In this document: one piece after another, positions 35,317-46,600 of the stretch
Layout of the letters: every line of letters starts with the position of its first letter
Position numbering within the stretch: position 1 is the first letter of the stretch
Origin: Trebonia sp963774945
GTDB lineage: Bacteria; Actinomycetota; Actinomycetes; Streptosporangiales; Streptosporangiaceae
Length of the DNA: 64,000 bases
Assembly: GCA_963774945.1 (NCBI GenBank)
Contig: CAVZHA010000010.1
Span: forward strand, 744,001-808,000
Direction: 5' to 3'
Made by a program: the position numbers and the translations under genes
The notes under the pieces: model-generated
Told to the model about the DNA's origin: nothing
Databases searched by the model: none
The model's input: the letters and a program-made list of their open reading frames with translations, nothing else

Positions 35317-36228
35317 CTAGGGGTCACTGAGGTGGACGGCTCCGGTAGAGAAGCGCTTGCGGTAGGTGGTGGCGCTAAGCCCATAGTGCGCCTTAAAGCG
35401 GCGTGCGAAGTAGTTCTGGTCTGCCCAGCCGACGGCGCGGCCGATGCCGGTGATGGGCTCATCGGAGTGCAGCAGGAGCAGCGCCGCGTGCTCGGCGCGG
35501 ACTTGAGCCAGGTAGGCCATCGGCGGCAGGCCGGTGGCGTCCTTGAACAGCCGGACCAGGTGACCGGGAGTGAGGTGCATATCGGCCGCGAGTTCGGTCA
35601 GCGTCCAGTGACGGGCGAGGTCGGCTTCAAGCAGGCGCATTGCGCGCCCTACGGCTGGCCGGGTCGATCGAGGGACTCCCGGCAGCACTCGGTTGGTCCG
35701 CGTGACCACGTGCGCTAGCTGGGCGAACAGGAGAGACAAGCGGCCGACCACGTCGCCGCGGTGACGCTCTTGCGGACAGTTCCGCAATGCGGCCAGCGCG
35801 TCGAGGTGGGTCAGGCACTCACGGAACGCGGGCGGGTCAAGTCTTGTCATCAGCATGCCGCGCGCGGGGGACGAGTACGGTCCCGCCCACAGGAGGTACC
35901 CCAGGAGCGGGTCGTCCCGAGTCCAGGCAAGCTCCCGCCGGAGCAGTTCGCTGCTGAAGCAGCAGTTGTAGATGTTGAGTGCCTGGCAGTTCTCGTATCC
36001 GTGCCACACGCCGGGCCGCAGCAGGATGACATCGCCGACTCGCAGCTCCTGCCGACCGCCGAGGGAGTTGTGGGTGCCCGCGCCGCCGACCGTGAACGCG
36101 ATCTCGACGAAGCTGTGCGTGTGCAGGGGGCTGTCGTGCTCGTGCAGATAGGGGACCGCGTGGGCCAGTGCGCCGTCCGTGAAGTGAAACAGCCCTTGGG
36201 CAGTGCCGAGCGGGGGGTCATCTTCCAT
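35317..36228 (-). CDS. AraC-family transcriptional regulator
   Basis: The 303-residue protein has an N-terminal cupin sugar-sensing domain (LHTHSFVEIAFTVGGAG, LRVGDVILLRPGVWHGYENC) and a C-terminal double HTH: WTLTELAADMHLTPGHLVRL, FKDATGLPPMAYLAQVRAEH, GIGRAVGWADQNYFARRFKA. This layout is that of RhaS/RhaR-like sugar regulators. It is divergent from the sugar ABC importer and rhamnosidase operon, its probable target, most likely as an activator responding to a rhamnose-containing sugar. Confidence 0.88.
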   Translation of the reverse strand: MEDDPPLGTAQGLFHFTDGALAHAVPYLHEHDSPLHTHSFVEIAFTVGGAGTHNSLGGRQELRVGDVILLRPGVWHGYENCQALNIYNCCFSSELLRRELAWTRDDPLLGYLLWAGPYSSPARGMLMTRLDPPAFRECLTHLDALAALRNCPQERHRGDVVGRLSLLFAQLAHVVTRTNRVLPGVPRSTRPAVGRAMRLLEADLARHWTLTELAADMHLTPGHLVRLFKDATGLPPMAYLAQVRAEHAALLLLHSDEPITGIGRAVGWADQNYFARRFKAHYGLSATTYRKRFSTGAVHLSDP

Positions 36229-36342
36229 CCTCGGGACGATACCGGGAGGCGTCCCGGCAAGGGCAGCCGCAGACGGCGGCCATGCCGATATCGTGCTAAT
36301 ACTCGCGAACCATGTCCTAGCCCTGACCTGGGCATATGACGA

Positions 36343-37275
36343 ATGATCTCGGACATGGACGAGATGTTCATCGACGCGAAATACGGGAGCAGCTGGCGCT
36401 GGCTCCGGCTGCGCTACCGCTATCGGCCGGTGCTGGCGGCGCTGTTGCTGCCGAGCCTCGCGCTGATCGGCGTGTTCAGCTACTATCCGGCCCTGCGCAG
36501 CCTCATCGGCGGCTTCTACCAGTGGAACGGCTTCTCGCCGCCCACTTACGCCGGAGTGTCGCAGTTCAAGGAGTACCTGCAGTCACCCACGTTCGGCACC
36601 GAGGCGAAGAACCTCGGCGTCCTCGTAGGCGGCAGCATCCTCATCACGCTGGTCTCGCAGTTCACCGCGGCCGAGGTCGTCGTGCACCTGCCGGCCCGGG
36701 CGTCCTCGGTCGCCAAGTACCTGCTGGTGCTGCCGATCGTGCTGCCGCCGCTGGTGCTGATCGAGGTCTGGGCCTACCTGCTGCAGCCCAGTTCCGGCCT
36801 GATCGACAAGATTTTCGGGGCCGTCGGCCTCCCCCAGCCGAGCTGGCTGAGTGACCCGCACACGGCGCTGGTGTCGATCTTGCTGATCGGGTTCCCGTGG
36901 ATCTCCAACCTCGGTTTCCTCATCTTCCTCGGCGGCCTGCAGAACCTGCCCAGGGACGTCCTCGACGCCGGGCGGCTGGACGGGCTCAGCGCGATCAGGC
37001 GGGTGTTCACGATCGACATCCCGCTGCTGATGCCCCAGTTCCGCATTGTCGTCATCTTGTCCGGCATTAACGCGGTGCAGAACTTCATCCCGATCCTGCT
37101 GCTCACCAACGGCGGGCCGGGCACCGCCACGCTCGTCCCCGGGCTGGACATGTACCAGTCCGCGTTCCAGAACGACCAGTACGGCTACGGCATGGCCATC
37201 GGAACCCTGCTCTTCGTCGTGATGCTCGTCTTCACCCTGGCCGCGATGCGGCTACTGCGGTCCCGGACGGCCTGA
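36343..37275 (+). CDS. Sugar ABC transporter permease (MalF/UgpA type)
   Basis: The product is 310 residues with about six TM helices, a long first periplasmic loop (YYPALRSLIGGFYQWNGFSP) and the EAA-type cytoplasmic loop LPRDVLDAGRLDGLSAIRRV that docks the ATPase. It is the first permease of the operon. ATGs at 36343, 36355 and 36364 are all possible starts; none has a strong ribosome site. No ATPase gene accompanies it, as is common when a shared MsiK-type ATPase serves several sugar importers. Confidence 0.87.
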   Translation: MISDMDEMFIDAKYGSSWRWLRLRYRYRPVLAALLLPSLALIGVFSYYPALRSLIGGFYQWNGFSPPTYAGVSQFKEYLQSPTFGTEAKNLGVLVGGSILITLVSQFTAAEVVVHLPARASSVAKYLLVLPIVLPPLVLIEVWAYLLQPSSGLIDKIFGAVGLPQPSWLSDPHTALVSILLIGFPWISNLGFLIFLGGLQNLPRDVLDAGRLDGLSAIRRVFTIDIPLLMPQFRIVVILSGINAVQNFIPILLLTNGGPGTATLVPGLDMYQSAFQNDQYGYGMAIGTLLFVVMLVFTLAAMRLLRSRTA

Positions 37276-37333
37276 CCGCGCCGCTGACCGCCTGATCACC
37301 GTCAATTCCCTCACATCGGAAGTGAGTCTCATA

Positions 37334-38856
37334 ATGATCCGGACAACGCGAAGAAGAAGAACCCTGTCCGCCGCCACCGCGCTCGCCGCCGCCGGCTTGC
37401 TGGCCGCCGCCTGCTCGTCGGGCGGCGCGTCCGGCGGCGCGTCCAGCGGCAGCAGCGGACCCGTCACCATCAAAGCGGTGCTGCCGCCCAACACCGGCCC
37501 CGATCACCGCCGCCGACAACGCCGGCCTGAAGCAGCTGACCACCCAGTACGAGGCCGCCCACAAGAACGTCACCGTGCAGTGGCTGCCGAACAACAGCTC
37601 CTCGATCACCCAGTCCAACGCGACCGTGGAAAGCCAGGCCTCCGGCGGGGCCGCCCCGGACCTCGTGTGGGAACAGTACGGCCCGGTGACCTCGGGCAGC
37701 ATCCCGAACGGGCTGCTGCAGAACATCAAGCCCTACCTGGACAAGCCCAACCCGTACGTGCCCGGCAACACCAGCTGGCTCAGCTTGTTCAGCCCGAGCG
37801 TCGTCCCGTACATGACCTCGCCCAACGGCGACATCGACGTCATCCTCGGCTCCAGCGTCGAGACCGGCATGTTCTACAGCAAGGCGGCCTTCGCCAAGGC
37901 GGGCATCACGTCGCCCCCGGCAACCTGGTCCGACTTCATGACCGACCTCGGCAGGCTCAAGGCGGCCGGCGTCACGCCGATCATGTTCGCCGACGGCGGC
38001 CTGTGCAACCCGTCCTGGTTCGAGCGCCTGGCCACCTCGTCGCTGCTCGCCAGCCAGGTCAGCCAGTTCGACGTCAACCACGCCCAGGTGACCACCGGCC
38101 TCGACGTGGCGGTCGGCATCCACAAGGGCATCATCAGCATGAACAACCCCCGCTACGCGGCCGTCTGGAAGCTCCTCGGCACCCTCGAGCAGTACTCGGC
38201 CACCGGGCAGAGCAGCTACGACGCCTGCAGCCCGCCGACGAGTACCACCCCGCCCCTGTCGACCGAGTCTCTGCTGGTCCAGGGCAAGGTCGGCGTGCTG
38301 TGGGGCGGCAGCTGGTACTTCCCGCAGCTGGACTCCCTTAGCTTCACCGGCAAGTACGGGGTCTTCCCGGAGCCGCCGATCACCAGCGCCAGCACGCCGC
38401 TGGCCAGCGGCGCCTCCACCGTCGGCATGATCGGCGGCCCCAACGGCAACGGCCAGTGGGGCGTCACCTCGCAGAAGGCCGACAGCTCGATGACCGCGGC
38501 CAAGACCGCGACCGTGATGAACTTCGTCGCCTGGCTGTTCACCCCGCAGCACCTCGGCAACTGGATCAAGATCAACCAGTCCGGGGCCGACATCCCAACC
38601 GAGACCGGGGCCCCGACTGGTAAACATCCCCGGCCTGAGCAGCCTGGTCCCGTCGGCCAAGGTCGGCACCGTGGTCGACGTGCTGCTGGATGACGTGCTG
38701 TCCACCGCCGCCACCAACTCTGGCCTGCGGCTGGTGCAGGAGTACCTGGACGGGCAGCTGTCCTTCTCCGGGTTCTCCACTCAGTGGCAGTCGCTGCTGA
38801 CCAGTGCCGCCCAGCAGTGGGCGACGGCCAACAACGTCGACCTGAGCAAGTACTGA
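37334..38856 (+). CDS. Sugar ABC transporter substrate-binding lipoprotein (frameshifted as read)
   Basis: The ATG at 37334 follows GGAAGTGAG. The signal peptide ends in the lipobox LLAAACSSGG. The mature protein is a family 1 extracellular solute-binding protein: APDLVWEQYGPVTSGSIPNG, ETGMFYSKAAFAKAGITSPP, KVGVLWGGSWYFPQL and FVAWLFTPQHLGNWI. Frame changes near 37500 and 38614 each equal one extra base; corrected length is 506 residues. It captures the sugar, probably a rhamnose-containing oligosaccharide, for the flanking permeases. Confidence 0.85.
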
Positions 38857-38863
38857 CCGGCCC

Positions 38864-39784
38864 GTGAAGACCCGCACCCGTTCTGAGGTACAGCCGCAGA
38901 CCTCAGCCGGCCGCCTGCCCGCACCCCGCGGGCGGCGGCCGGCCGGGGCAGCGGTATGGCGCGCGCGGTACCGCTGGCTCACCGCCGCCGCCGGCGCGGT
39001 CATCGTGGTCCTGACCTACTTCCCGCTGGTGTTCGTGCTGTCCAACTCGCTCAAGAGCGGGCAGAGCATCTTCAGCAGCGGCGTGTTCTCCATTTTCACC
39101 CAGTTCGACACCGAGAACTACCGGACCGCCTGGTCTGGTATCTCCACGCCGCTGGTGAACACGGTCATCGTCGCGGCGCTGTCGATCATCCTCGGGGTGA
39201 CCGCCGCCGCGCTGGGCGCCTACGCCTTCTCCCAACTGCGGTTCCGCGGTAAGGAGGTGCTGTTCGTCGCGTACGTGGCCCTGCTGCTGGTGCCGACGAC
39301 GCTCACCCTGATCCCGCTGTTCCTCATCATCCAGAAGCTGCACTTCTTCAACACGTGGTGGGCGCTGGTGCTGCCGTACGCGGCCAGCGCCCAGCCGCTG
39401 CTCGTGCTGATCTTCCGCGGCTTCTTCGAGCAGATCCCCCGTGAGCTGATGGAGAGCGCGCGCGTCGACGGCTGCACGGAGAGCGGGGTGCTGCTCCGCA
39501 TCGTCGCCCCGCTGACCCGGCCGGTGCTGCTGACCGGCGCGATCCTGGTCACGATCAACGTGTGGGGCGATTACCTGTGGCCGTCGATCGTCATCCAGGA
39601 TCCGAGCCGGACGACGATCTCGGCCGGCGTCCAGCAGTTCGTCAGCAGCTTCGGCCTCAACGTCTCAAGCGGCGGCAGCGTGTTCGCCGCGTTCGTCATC
39701 GCCACCGCGCCGATGTTCGTTTTCGTCGGCTTCACCATGCGCTATTTCGTCTCTGGTCTTACCGAAGGAGCGACCAAACTGTGA
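38864..39784 (+). CDS. Sugar ABC transporter permease (MalG/UgpE type)
   Basis: The 306-residue protein has a charged N-terminus, six TM helices and the EAA loop IPRELMESARVDGCTESGVL. LALGAYAFSQLRFRGKEVLF-like and ILVTINVWGDYLWPSIVI segments are typical of MalG-type partners. It begins seven bases after the binding-protein stop, and its own stop overlaps the rhamnosidase ATG, so importer and enzyme are made together. Confidence 0.88.
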   Translation: MKTRTRSEVQPQTSAGRLPAPRGRRPAGAAVWRARYRWLTAAAGAVIVVLTYFPLVFVLSNSLKSGQSIFSSGVFSIFTQFDTENYRTAWSGISTPLVNTVIVAALSIILGVTAAALGAYAFSQLRFRGKEVLFVAYVALLLVPTTLTLIPLFLIIQKLHFFNTWWALVLPYAASAQPLLVLIFRGFFEQIPRELMESARVDGCTESGVLLRIVAPLTRPVLLTGAILVTINVWGDYLWPSIVIQDPSRTTISAGVQQFVSSFGLNVSSGGSVFAAFVIATAPMFVFVGFTMRYFVSGLTEGATKL

Positions 39785-42511
39785 TGGCAGTATCGCCGAG
39801 GCCCACGATGCTCCGCTGCGCGTACCGGGTGAACCCCCTGGGCATCGCCCCCGAGCGGGTGCGGTTCAGCTGGGAACTGCAGGGCGCCGGGGCCCGCTGC
39901 ACCCAGGCGGCCTTTCAGATCCAGGTTTTCGCAGATGAAAGGCAGTCTCGCCCGCAGCGGCAACCGTGCTGGGACAGCGGCGAAGTCGCGTCAGCCGAGT
40001 CGGCTGACATCCCGTATACAGGAACAGAGCTGGCACCCGACAGGCGCTACACCTGGCAGGTGCGGGTTCGTGACGACCAAGGGCGCATGTCTGACTGGGG
40101 CGACCCGGCCTCATTCGAGGTCGGGCTGGATCCGGCCGATGGCTGGCGGGCTTCCTGGATCAGCCGCGGGCGGGCGCGAGAGAACGTGACTCCGCCTGCC
40201 GGCGTCGGGCCGGTCGACCCGGTTGCGTCCGCCCTGGCGCCGGCTCCCTACCTGCGGCGGTCCTTCACGCTGGACGGACCAGCCGAGTCTGCCAGGCTGT
40301 ACGTTACTGCGCTCGGCTTGTACGAGGCGCGACTCAACGGGCGGCGGGTCGGCGACGCCTACCTCGCGCCGGGCTGGACCGATTACGGCCAGCGGGTGCC
40401 TTACCAGGTCTACGACGTGACCGGGCTCCTGCGGGAGGGGGAGAACGTGCTCGGCGCGGTCCTCGGCGACGGCTGGTACGCCGGCTTCGCCGGCTTCGAC
40501 GCGAAGCACGCCGGCGCGCACTACGGGACGACGCCGGAACTGCTAGCCCAGCTAGTCATCACGTTCGCCGACGGCAGCCGGCAATGGATTGTCACGGATG
40601 ACCACTGGCAATCGCGGGCGGGCGCGATCCGGCACGCCGACCTGCTCATGGGAGAGAAGCACGACCTGCGGCTTGAGCCAGCCGGGTGGGACGCTCCCGG
40701 CTTCGACGCCTGCGACTGGCCTGCTGTCCGCTGCCGGGAACGTGACGGCCTTCCCCTGGTCGCCGACCCGGGCCCGCCCATCCGCGTGACCGAGGAGATC
40801 ACGTCCGGTCGCCATCACGCGCGACGAGCAGGGCCGGCAGATCGTTGATTTCGGCCAGAACCTGCCCGGCTGGGTAAGGATCAAGATCGACGGATCTGCG
40901 GGGGAGTCCGTGCGCGTCCGGCACGGCGAGGTGCTGGCCGCCGACGGCAGCCTCTACACGGAGAACCTGCGGACCGCCCGGCAGACCGACGAGTACGTCA
41001 CCAGCGGGGGCCCGGAGATCCTCGAGCCCCGGCTTACCCTGCACGGCTTCCGGTACGCCGAGGTCACCGGGTACCCGGGCGACCTCGACCCGGCCGACGT
41101 CGTGGCCCGGGTTGCGCATTCCGATATCCGCCCCAGCGGCTCCTTCAGCTCCTCGGAAGGATGGCTTGACCAGCTATTCCGCGTTATCGACTGGGGACAG
41201 CGCGGCAATTTCATCAGCGTCCCGACCGACTGCCCGCAGCGGGACGAGCGCCTGGGCTGGCTCGGCGACGCCCAGATCTTCGCCCGCACCGCCTGCTACA
41301 ACCGTGATGTCGCGTCGTTTTTCGCCAAGTGGATGGACGACGTAGCCGACGCGCAATTGCCCTCGGGCGCCTTCACCGACATCGCCCCCCGGCTCAGCCT
41401 GAGCTGGGCCGCGGCCCCCGCCTGGGGGGATGCCGGGGTGATCGTCCCCTGGACGGTGTGGAAGATGTACGGCGACACCCTGCTCCTCGACCGGCATTTC
41501 GACGCCATGACCGCCTGGATGGAATTCATCGAGCGCGCGAATCCTGATTACCTGCGGGCCCGTGAACTAGGAAACAGCTACAACGACTGGCTGGCGCCCG
41601 GCGACGACAACACCCCGCACGAACTGCTGGCGACCGCTTACTGGGCGCACGACGCGGCCCTGATGGCCGAGATCGCCGAGGCGACCGGCCGGTCAGACCA
41701 GGCGGTGGGATACCGCGCGCTGCACGCCAAAATCCGCCTGGCGTTCGCGGACGCGTTTGTCAGCGCCGACGGGCGGATCGCCTCGGGGAGCCAGACCGCC
41801 TACACCCTGGGCCTGCACATGGGACTGATCCCCGATGAACTGCGCGCGGCCGCGGCCGGCCATCTCGTGGCGGCGATCAGGGACGCGGACTGGCACCTGA
41901 CGACGGGGTTCGTCGGCGTCGGCTACCTGCTGCCCGTGCTCAGCTCGAACGGGCACGACGAGGTCGCCCACCGGCTCCTTGCCCAGCGGACGTTCCCTTC
42001 CTGGCGGTACATGCTGGACAACGGCGCCACCACGATCTGGGAGCGGTGGGACGGCCAGACCGAGGAACACGGATTCCAGTCGCCCCAGATGAACTCGTTC
42101 AACCACTATTCCCTCGGTTCCGTCGGCGAATGGCTCTACCGGTTCGTGCTCGGCATCGACCAGCAGCCCGGCGCCGTCGGCTTCGGGGCACTCCTGCTGC
42201 GGCCCCACCCGGGCGGCCAGCTCAGCCGCGCTCGCGGTTCCTACCAGTCCGTCCGCGGGACGATAGCGACCAGCTGGGAACGCTCCGGCGGCCAGTTCAG
42301 GTTCCGGGCCGAGATCCCTGCGAATGTCACCGCGAGCGTCCGCATCCCCAGCGGTCAGCCAGCTGAAGTACGTGATCAGGAGGGCAACCGCCCCAGGGAG
42401 ATCGCCGGCTATCCCGGAGCCGTCGGGGTCCGCGAGGCCGTCTTCGAGGTCGGCTCGGGAACCCACGAATTCACCGGTCAGCTGATGCCAGGCTCTGCCT
42501 TGCCGCAGTGA
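39784..42511 (+). CDS. GH78 alpha-L-rhamnosidase, cytoplasmic (one frameshift as read)
   Basis: The ATG at 39784 overlaps the permease stop. There is no signal peptide. N-terminal beta domains (RVNPLGIAPERVRFSWELQG, YTWQVRVRDDQGRMSDWGDP) precede the catalytic (alpha/alpha)6 barrel with the GH78 hallmark PTDCPQRDERLGWLGDAQIF, TTIWERWDGQTEEHGF and MNSFNHYSLGSVGEWLYR. One extra base near 40803 breaks the frame; the corrected protein is 908 residues, typical length. It should remove terminal L-rhamnose from oligosaccharides imported by the preceding ABC system. Confidence 0.9.
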
Positions 42512-43481
42512 GTGTCACTGTCCTGCCCGGGTGCGCCGGGCAGGACGCGGACCGGGCCTTGCGCCGCCGCTCCGCCTTTTCCCTTGGCTTCAAATCAGAT
42601 TTTTCTCGAACGGTCCCGGGCGGCTCTGATCCGCCCCGCTCATTCCTGGGTGATCGGATTGCGTGCTGCCCGGCTCCGGGCTCCGGCCGCTCCGAGGCGA
42701 TGCCGGCGGGGTCAAGCAAGGTGGCCGAGTCTCGGATCGATGCTGGCCTGGACGCGCCGGCCAGCGGGACGATGTTCGCCGACTGCGCCCTCAGCCAGGC
42801 GATCAGGACGCGATGAACGGAGACGCCATGCCGCTCGGCCAGCGCGAGCGCCGGCCCGGGCGGAATCCCTGAGCGGCCGCCGAAGGGGGAGTAGGCGAGG
42901 TACGCGACGCCGCGCTGCGCGCAGGCCAGCGCGGTGGGCAGGTCGCGGGGGTCGGCCCAGGACAGCCGGTTCTGCACGGCTGCGATCGGGCCGACGCCGA
43001 GCGCCTCGTCCAGTTGGGAGACGCTCACGTTGGACAGCCCGATGGCGGCGATCTTCCCCTCCCGGCGGAGTCGCTCCAGGGCGCCGACGCTGTCCGCGAG
43101 CGGCACGGCCGGGTCCACGTGGTGCAGCTGATACAGGTCGATGCGGTCGGTCTGCAGCGTGCGGAGGCTGATGTGGCAGTGCTCGCGGAGGGTCTCCGGT
43201 CGGCCGTCCACCGGAAACCGGTCGCCGTCACGCCAGTGCCCGCCCTTGGTAGCGACCAGCGGCCGCTCGCCGCTGACGCCCTTGAGCGCCCGCGCGACTA
43301 CGTGCTCGGCGTAGGACTCCGCGTTGGCCCGCGTGTAGGCGAGAGCGGTGTCGATCAGCCTTATCCCCGCGTCCAAGGCGGCGTGCACGGTCGCAACCGA
43401 GTCCTCGGCCGACCCGTCTCGGAATGCGAACTGCGCCGTTCCCAGCCCGACGTCCCCGGCCGCACGGTCGGCGATCAGCAC
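42471..43481 (-). CDS. Aldo/keto reductase
   Basis: The GTG at 43481 has GGGAG upstream. AKR motifs are GLGTAQFAFRDGSAEDSVAT, RLIDTALAYTRANAESYAEH, LVATKGGHW, DRIDLYQLHHVDP and AAIGLSNVSVSQLDEALGVG. The catalytic Asp, Tyr, Lys and His are all present. The last roughly 65 residues are Arg/Pro-rich and unlike the family, and the frame overlaps the end of the convergent rhamnosidase gene, so the real C-terminus is probably altered by a frame error near 42680. Its position suggests oxidation of a released sugar such as L-rhamnose or L-fucose, but this is inference. Confidence 0.82.
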   Translation of the reverse strand: MLIADRAAGDVGLGTAQFAFRDGSAEDSVATVHAALDAGIRLIDTALAYTRANAESYAEHVVARALKGVSGERPLVATKGGHWRDGDRFPVDGRPETLREHCHISLRTLQTDRIDLYQLHHVDPAVPLADSVGALERLRREGKIAAIGLSNVSVSQLDEALGVGPIAAVQNRLSWADPRDLPTALACAQRGVAYLAYSPFGGRSGIPPGPALALAERHGVSVHRVLIAWLRAQSANIVPLAGASRPASIRDSATLLDPAGIASERPEPGAGQHAIRSPRNERGGSEPPGTVREKSDLKPREKAERRRKARSASCPAHPGRTVTLTAARQSLASADR

Positions 43482-43680
43482 TCGGCGCTCCCGGTCATGA
43501 CGTACATCATTCGCTGTATCAGCCAGTCGCCACTAGGACAGCGTTCGCAACTATTAGCACGAAATCCGCATGCTGGGCGAACGGGTGGCCGGAACCGGTC
43601 AGGTCCGTTGACTCCGTTGAGCCTCAACCGCCGAATGTAGTTGGAACGTTCTAAAACCATGCATGACGAAGGAGTGCTTC

Positions 43681-46600
43681 ATGGCATCCAGACGGAGACG
43701 CCGTCTTATCGGCGGCAGCGCACTGGGGGCGGCGACGCTATTGGGACTTGCCGCATTCGTTCCGTCGCAGCAGGCGCGGGCGGCAGTCCCGGCTGCGCCT
43801 CCCGGGGCGGTGACGCTGTCGAAGACCCCGATCCCGGCCGACGCCAGCTGGCAGAGCTACGTCGAGTCCAACGGGGCGTCGACGGTCAAGCCGGCAGCCA
43901 TCACCGCGACGTCCGGCGCGGTGACCAATGCGCAGGCGCTGGTGAGCGGCTCCGGCACCGCCACGCTGACTGACGTGGCAGGCCAGGCCCCCCCGACGAT
44001 CGTGCTGGACTACGGCAAGGAAGTCGGCGGGCTGCCGTTCTTCAACGTCTCCTCGGCCACGCCCGCCTCGTCGGCCACCTCGGTCACGCTGAGGTCCGGT
44101 TACAGCGAGGCCAGGCAGTACCTGCTCGGAGCGGCGCCGACCACCACGCTGGCGGCCCCGGCGGCCGCCGGGGCGGCCAATGCCAGCGTGAACAGCGTCG
44201 CCGGCTTCTACGCCGGCGAGCCGCTGACGATCGGCTCGGGCGCATCGGCGCAGTCCGCGCAGATCACCGCGGTGGGCACGCCGGCCGCAGCGCTGAACCT
44301 GTACTCCGCCGCTGCCCCGGGCGACACGAGCATCAAGGTGACCAGCGTCGCCAACCTGGCCGTCGGCGCTCCCGTCAGCATCGGCTCAGGCGCCAGCCGG
44401 GAACAGGCGACGATCACGTCGGTCGGCACCGCCGGGCGTCAACTCCGCGCTCACGGCCGGCACGGTGACGACGCCCGGCCTGCCGGTGCCGAGCTACGCC
44501 GGCGCGTCGTTCCTGTGGAATGCCCCCGGTTTCACGAGTTCCGCGCCGGCGGGCACGATCCTCGTCCGCAAGGACTTCACGCTCACCGCGGCGCAGCTGT
44601 CCAACCTGACCGACGCCGTGGTGCGAGCCAATGTCGATGACGAGTACGCCCTGTTCGTCAACGGCGCGCAAGTCGCCGCCTCCACCGTGGCCAACGGCTG
44701 GCGCACCTCGCAGCTGGCGGACGTCAAGGCCGACCTGGTCGCGGGGACCAACGTCATCGCGATCGCGCCGTACAACGCCTCGGGCGCAGGCGGTTTCATC
44801 GCCGCGTTGCAGATGGACTTCACCCCGGCCGCGGGCGTCGCGGGCAACCAGGCCGTCATCCAGACCGAGGGAGACGGAACCTGGCTGACAAGCCAGCTCA
44901 ACACCCCGGTCTGCACCACCGATCCCCTGACTTGCGTGGCGTCGTCAACGCCTCCCGCCGGCTGGACCACGGCGGCATTCGACGACTCGGCCTGGCCGGC
45001 TATCCCCGCCGCAGATGCTGCGGCCTACCCGGTTGCCCCGTGGAACACGCTCACCACCCCGAACGTGCCGCAGCCGAACGTGATCAGCGTCGCGAGCTCG
45101 GCCGGCTTCGCGGCCGGCGACGCCATCGAGATCGACCCGGGGACGGCGAACCAGGAGACTGGCACGATCGCGTCCGTCGCGGCCGGCTCCCTGACGCTGA
45201 CGAGCAACCTGACCATCGTCCACTCGACCGGCGCGGCCGTGCTCGACCTGTCGAACCCGGGCACCGGAGTCACGTTCACGCCCGCCCTCGCGAACGCCCA
45301 CGCCGTGCTCAGCCCGGTCACCTCGGCCGGCACCGGCATCACCTTCGCCCCGGCGCTCACGGCGGCGCAGCCGGCCGGCACCACGCTGACCACCGCGGCG
45401 ACGACCATCACCGGCGACGCCAACGGAAACAACGGCGTCGGCACCGACGGCAGCCGCGCCGACAACTTCACGCTGACGACCGCCAGCGGCGGGACGACGG
45501 TCGGCAACGCCGTGACCGCAGTGCAGGGAGGCGAGCGCTTCCAGGCGATCCAGCTCACGACGCCAGGGACGGTGACGCTGTCCGGGCTCGGCATCACCAC
45601 CGAGTTCGACAACGCCGGCCCGTCGGCCTACGACGGCTACTTCCTGTCCAACGACGACACCCTGAACAAGATCTGGTACGACGGCGTCTACACCGCGCAG
45701 ACGGACGCAATCCCGGCCGGAGCGGTGTGCAGCAACGCGACCACGTGCAGCACCACCCCGGCGATCCTCGATGGCGCCAAGCGTGACCGCAGGGTGTGGA
45801 GCGGCGACCTCTCGGTCGAGGGCAGGACGATGTTCGACAGCCTGGGATTCGGGGCGAACGGATCGGACTACATCAAGGACTCGATTGAGGGCTACGGGTC
45901 GGCCCCCGCTGCGAACGGGTCAACCTGCGGGCAGACAAGCAACTGGGTCCCGCTGCCCGCAGCTCCGGTGGCATGCTCGTTCTACTCGCCCACATATTCC
46001 ATGTACTACGTGCTCGACCTCGCCGAGTACTACCTCTACTCAGGAGACGCCGCGTTCGCCGAGTCCCAGTACCAGGTAATGAAGAACGAGCTGGCCTACA
46101 ACGCCACGTCAGTGGACCCGACCACGGGCCTGACCACAGTGGCCGGGTCGGACTGGGACTTCTACGACGGAAGCAAGGGAGGCACCGCCGCCCAGGGCGG
46201 CGCGGTCACCGCGACCAACGTGACCTACTACGAGGCACTGGTCAACGGCGCCTGGCTTGCCTCGCAGCTCGCGGCCAGCGACCCGGGCAACGCCAACGCC
46301 GCAACCTGGACGGCCGACGCAACCGCCTGGACCGCGCAGGCGACGGCGCTCAAGACGAGCATCAACAAGTACCTGTTCAACACCGGCCTCGGCGTTTACC
46401 AGCTGTCGAGCAGCGGCAACGGCACGCACGCGGCAACGTCGGTCCCGCAGGACGCCAACGCCGAGGCCATCGACTACGGCGTGGCGCCCGCCGGCGACGT
46501 GACCGGGATCCTGAACTACCTCAAGAGCAACCTGTGGGGAACGTACGGCCCCCAGCCGTACAGCCCCGACGCGAACTACTCGACCGTCATCAGCCCCTAC